Shown here in pieces: positions 61,737-64,000 of a stretch of 64,000 nucleotides of DNA. The stretch covers positions 51,146 to 115,145 of the forward strand of contig VXRD01000120.1 in assembly GCA_009838845.1 (NCBI GenBank). The letters run 5' to 3'. Each line of letters opens with the position of its first letter. Positions within the stretch are counted from its first letter, which is position 1. The translations under genes were made by a program, and so were the position numbers. This DNA is from Gemmatimonadota bacterium. Its GTDB lineage: Bacteria > Latescibacterota > UBA2968. Under the pieces are notes generated by a model. That model did not search any database, was not told the DNA's origin, and saw nothing but the letters and a program-made list of their open reading frames with translations.

Positions 61737-63101
61737 GTGGAACAGATTGAAGACAGCGCGCTCATCGCTCAAATTCTGGACGGCGACCGCAAAGCATTCG
61801 CAATTCTGGTGCAACGCTATTCGCGATATGTGTATGCCCAAATTGCCCGATCCATACGATTGGTTGACGACGTAGAAGATCTGGTCCAAATCGTATTTAT
61901 CAAAGCGTACGAAAATCTGCATCAACTTCGCAAACCCGACCGATTTAGACCCTGGTTACACAGCATCGTACGCAATGCGGTCAACTCCCATCATCGCCGT
62001 CGAGCCGTGCAATTGCGACTGGAAGAAACATTTTATCCAGAACCTGCAACGCACGCTGAAGAAGAAATCAAACATGTTGTGCGCGCCGCGCTTCACGTCC
62101 TATCGGCTGAACATCGCCAAGTAATCGCCCATCACTATTTCAAAGGGTATTCTTACGCGGAAACAGCCGACCTCCTGAACCTCACGGTAGAAACCGTGCG
62201 CGGGCGTCTGAGGCGTGCGCGTCTCAAATTGAAAGGAGAGCTACACAAAATGTCGGATATTCAAATGCAAACAACTGAACTGGACCGCGCGGACATGGAC
62301 GCGCTCAAAAAAGTAATCGGTTTTGTAAGCGACGATGAAAAACGCCCGATCTTGCAGGGCGTATGTCTCGACACAGGCGGTCGCGCGACTGCAACCAATG
62401 GGCATATCATGATCATTCGCACCTTAAAAAGCCTCTCGGAATTGGCCGCCCCCATTGTCATCGGACCCTGGTCAGACATCCAACTCCCCGAACATGCCAC
62501 ATTGAAAATTGCGGAAACAACCGCAGAAATCCAGAGCAACGGCACAACCCTTCAAGTACCCCTGATCGAAGGTCCTTATGTCAAATACGAACAGGTCATC
62601 CCGCAAGAAACTCCCACAATGCGCGTTTTCCTCTCGTCAACTCTTCTATCACACGCCCTGAACTTACTACAAGATTTCATGGAAGCGCGGCACCCAGAGT
62701 CGGACATGTGGCAATATCGCCCCCGGGTGGATCTACATCTCTCGCCACTGACCCAAACCATAACCTTTCTCACCTCACGGGACACGGGATATACCCGCGA
62801 GGACAATGGCAAATTCCAATACCTCCACGACGCGAAAGATGACGACTCACCGGGAGGCGTAGCAAATTGGATATTTCAGGTCCCCCTCAATGCCAAATTT
62901 GAAACACCATCAGAAGACACACTCAGATTCGCCGTGAACTTCGCATATCTAAAACAGATCCTGCATGCGCTGGACTTTGAAGACAGCGATGAAATCACAA
63001 TGGAATTTAGAGAACAGGGAAAAGCGATCATCTTACGCACGCCCCTGAATTCGGAATGGCTGGCATTGCTAATGCCATTGAGACTGAAGTCAAAGGATTA
63101 A
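61737..63101 (+). CDS. ECF-type sigma factor fused to a DnaN-like (beta sliding clamp) domain
   Basis: 454 residues from GTG 61737, chosen for GGAG six bases upstream. Residues about 10-90 are sigma region 2 (DRKAFAILVQRYSRYVYAQI, DVEDLVQIVFIKAYENLHQL, RFRPWLHSIVRNAVNSHHRR). Residues about 115-170 are sigma region 4 (VLSAEHRQVIAHHYFKGYSY, AETADLLNLTVETVRGRL). From about 185 to the end the sequence matches bacterial beta clamp domains 2 and 3: DALKKVIGFVSDDEKRPIL, ATNGHIMI (E. coli ATDGHRLA), LIEGPYVKYEQVIPQE (LVDGRFPDYRRVLPKN), and FAYLKQILHAL ending LLMPLRL (E. coli VVMPMRL). Domain 1 is missing. Peptide-groove counterparts T220, G222, H223, P289 and M446-P-L-R-L450 are present. Role inferred: promoter recognition coupled to clamp-like contacts. 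The last 4 bp overlap dapA-like. Confidence 0.9.
   Translation: MEQIEDSALIAQILDGDRKAFAILVQRYSRYVYAQIARSIRLVDDVEDLVQIVFIKAYENLHQLRKPDRFRPWLHSIVRNAVNSHHRRRAVQLRLEETFYPEPATHAEEEIKHVVRAALHVLSAEHRQVIAHHYFKGYSYAETADLLNLTVETVRGRLRRARLKLKGELHKMSDIQMQTTELDRADMDALKKVIGFVSDDEKRPILQGVCLDTGGRATATNGHIMIIRTLKSLSELAAPIVIGPWSDIQLPEHATLKIAETTAEIQSNGTTLQVPLIEGPYVKYEQVIPQETPTMRVFLSSTLLSHALNLLQDFMEARHPESDMWQYRPRVDLHLSPLTQTITFLTSRDTGYTREDNGKFQYLHDAKDDDSPGGVANWIFQVPLNAKFETPSEDTLRFAVNFAYLKQILHALDFEDSDEITMEFREQGKAIILRTPLNSEWLALLMPLRLKSKD
62232..62252 (+). promoter_or_regulatory. Internal ribosome-binding site and ATG at the sigma-clamp junction
   Basis: AAAGGAGAG (62232-62240) precedes an in-frame ATG at 62250 by 9 to 11 bases. 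Initiation here would give a 283-residue protein made of the clamp-like part only, starting MSDIQMQTTELDRADMDALK. Whether it is used is unknown. Confidence 0.45.
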
Positions 63102-63982
63102 ATCACACCTGCATTCTCCAGTGCCGCCTGAACCTGCCCCTCCTGCTCGACAGACGACGGTGGCATTGGCGGGCGCGGCACACCCCCATCGCGTCCCTGT
63201 AGCTTCATCGCATACTTGGTATTCGCAGGCAAATTATCATCAAAAATTGCATTCCAAATCGGCAGCAACTTTTCGTGTAAATCCAACGCCTTTTTATGCT
63301 CTCCCGCCTGACACGCATCCCATACTGCCACACACAACTCAGGCACCACCGTCAAAATCGCCGCAATCGCACCGTGCGCACCCAAAACAAATGACGGATA
63401 CAACAACGCATCTACCGCAGTCATAATCCGCGCTCGATCTCCTGCCATCAACAACAAATCAGCCAGCAACTTCATATCTCCCGCACTCTGCTTCACCCCC
63501 ACCACACCTTCCACCGCGTCAATAATCCGCGTCAACAACTCCGGCGACAAATACGTCCACGGCACCACATTGTAAATCATCACCGGCAACCCCGTCCCCT
63601 CACACAACGCCTCAAAATGCCTGACCATCGCATCATCATCTGGCCGAAACAAATAATGCACCGGCGTCACCTGCAACGCCACCGGACCCAAATCGGCCAC
63701 AGCCTTCCCCCGCTCAATTGCCGACTTCGTACTGTCCGTAATAACCCCCGTAATCACTGGCACTCGCCCATCGGCTTCCTCCACCGCCCATTGCGTCAAC
63801 TGCCTCACCTCATCATCTCCGAGCGTATGCCCCTCGCCCGTACTCCCCGTCACCGCCAACCCATGCACCTTCGCCGTCTCAATCATATACTGAATTTCCG
63901 CTCGAAACGCCCCCTCATCAAGTGCGTCATCCTCTCGAAACGGCGTCACCACTGGCGGCACAATCCCATAAATAGAATCCAT
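63098..63982 (-). CDS. DapA-family aldolase (dihydrodipicolinate synthase/NAL superfamily)
   Basis: 294 residues; ATG 63982 is preferred over 63985 because of spacing to AGGAGG. GIVPPVVTPFREDDALDEG at the start, TGSTGEGHTLGDDEVRQL with the GSTGE loop, Y137 in MIYNVVPWTY and the Schiff-base lysine K164 in GVVGVKQSAGD. Function could be 4-hydroxy-tetrahydrodipicolinate synthase or, more likely outside a lysine operon, a catabolic keto-acid aldolase or dehydratase. Its stop overlaps the sigma-clamp stop by 4 bp. Confidence 0.9.
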   Translation of the reverse strand: MDSIYGIVPPVVTPFREDDALDEGAFRAEIQYMIETAKVHGLAVTGSTGEGHTLGDDEVRQLTQWAVEEADGRVPVITGVITDSTKSAIERGKAVADLGPVALQVTPVHYLFRPDDDAMVRHFEALCEGTGLPVMIYNVVPWTYLSPELLTRIIDAVEGVVGVKQSAGDMKLLADLLLMAGDRARIMTAVDALLYPSFVLGAHGAIAAILTVVPELCVAVWDACQAGEHKKALDLHEKLLPIWNAIFDDNLPANTKYAMKLQGRDGGVPRPPMPPSSVEQEGQVQAALENAGVI

Positions 63983-64000
63983 CATCTCCTCCTAATACCT

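Noticed and set aside
1..64000. CRISPR arrays, rRNA genes, intact insertion sequences and phage structural genes
   Set aside because: Looked for on both strands; no regularly spaced repeats, rRNA motifs, transposase or capsid, tail or terminase genes were seen.

Overview
The window looks like a chromosomal piece of an uncultured, probably free-living marine or sediment bacterium. My best guess is Candidatus Latescibacterota or a related lineage. This is inferred from gene content (a GWxTD-domain protein, a two-haem reaction-centre-type cytochrome, and many phytanoyl-CoA dioxygenases, Gfo/Idh/MocA oxidoreductases and sulfatases); there is no rRNA gene to prove it.

Layout. 1-7.1 kb: the start of xerC runs off the left edge, then comes an accessory block, all on the minus strand (HigA-like and Phd-like antitoxins, DUF2513, a secreted protein, a DUF2290 protein with an SF1 helicase, an endonuclease III-like glycosylase, an AlbA_2/ATPase protein). 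The block sits between xerC and topA, genes that are often neighbours, and has copies of one palindromic repeat in opposite orientation near its two ends. 7.1-30.1 kb is mostly housekeeping: topA, a BatA-like vWA membrane protein, a PtsN-like EIIA, a TPR/GWxTD protein, an RDD protein, hflX, an SDR, an FAH-family enzyme with a cytochrome c, the aceE-aceF-lpdA pyruvate dehydrogenase operon, a sulfatase, a Mug-type glycosylase, ilvD, a PhyH dioxygenase and a uridine kinase. 30.1-31.6 kb is a small accessory patch (DUF2442, UPF0175/DUF3368 pair, repeats) beside tRNA-Glu(CTC). 31.9-39.4 kb holds a serine hydrolase, tRNA-Arg(ACG), a Cys/Met PLP enzyme, a nitrilase-family enzyme, two Gfo/Idh/MocA proteins, a Phd/VapC pair and an ornithine-cyclodeaminase-like enzyme. 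39.4-48.2 kb is the second large accessory region: an AAA-like/PD-(D/E)XK protein, a PIN toxin pair, a 1476-residue HATPase-DUF3883 protein, a MazE-like antitoxin with a toxin remnant, a small CTG-start gene and a superinfection-immunity-like membrane protein. A pair of direct repeats brackets the 41.8-47.2 kb part. 48.3-61.6 kb is a catabolic array: five PhyH dioxygenases, four Gfo/Idh/MocA proteins, an SDR, a zinc alcohol dehydrogenase, an epimerase, a sulfatase and a YbjQ protein. 61.7-64 kb holds a sigma factor fused to a sliding-clamp-like domain, then a DapA-family aldolase.

The most striking object is the protein at 61737-63101. It has an intact ECF-type sigma factor (regions 2 and 4) at the N-terminus and, in the same reading frame, a C-terminal half that reads like domains 2 and 3 of the DNA polymerase III beta clamp, including counterparts of its peptide-binding groove and its MPxRL tail. 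An internal Shine-Dalgarno and ATG at the junction could also give the clamp part alone. I know of no described sigma factor of this design. It recalls phage T4 late transcription, where the clamp acts together with a sigma-like protein.

The catabolic genes have individual ribosome-binding sites and alternate strands, as in a scavenger that oxidises and desulfates many small organic substrates. No transporter is present and no substrate can be named from sequence.
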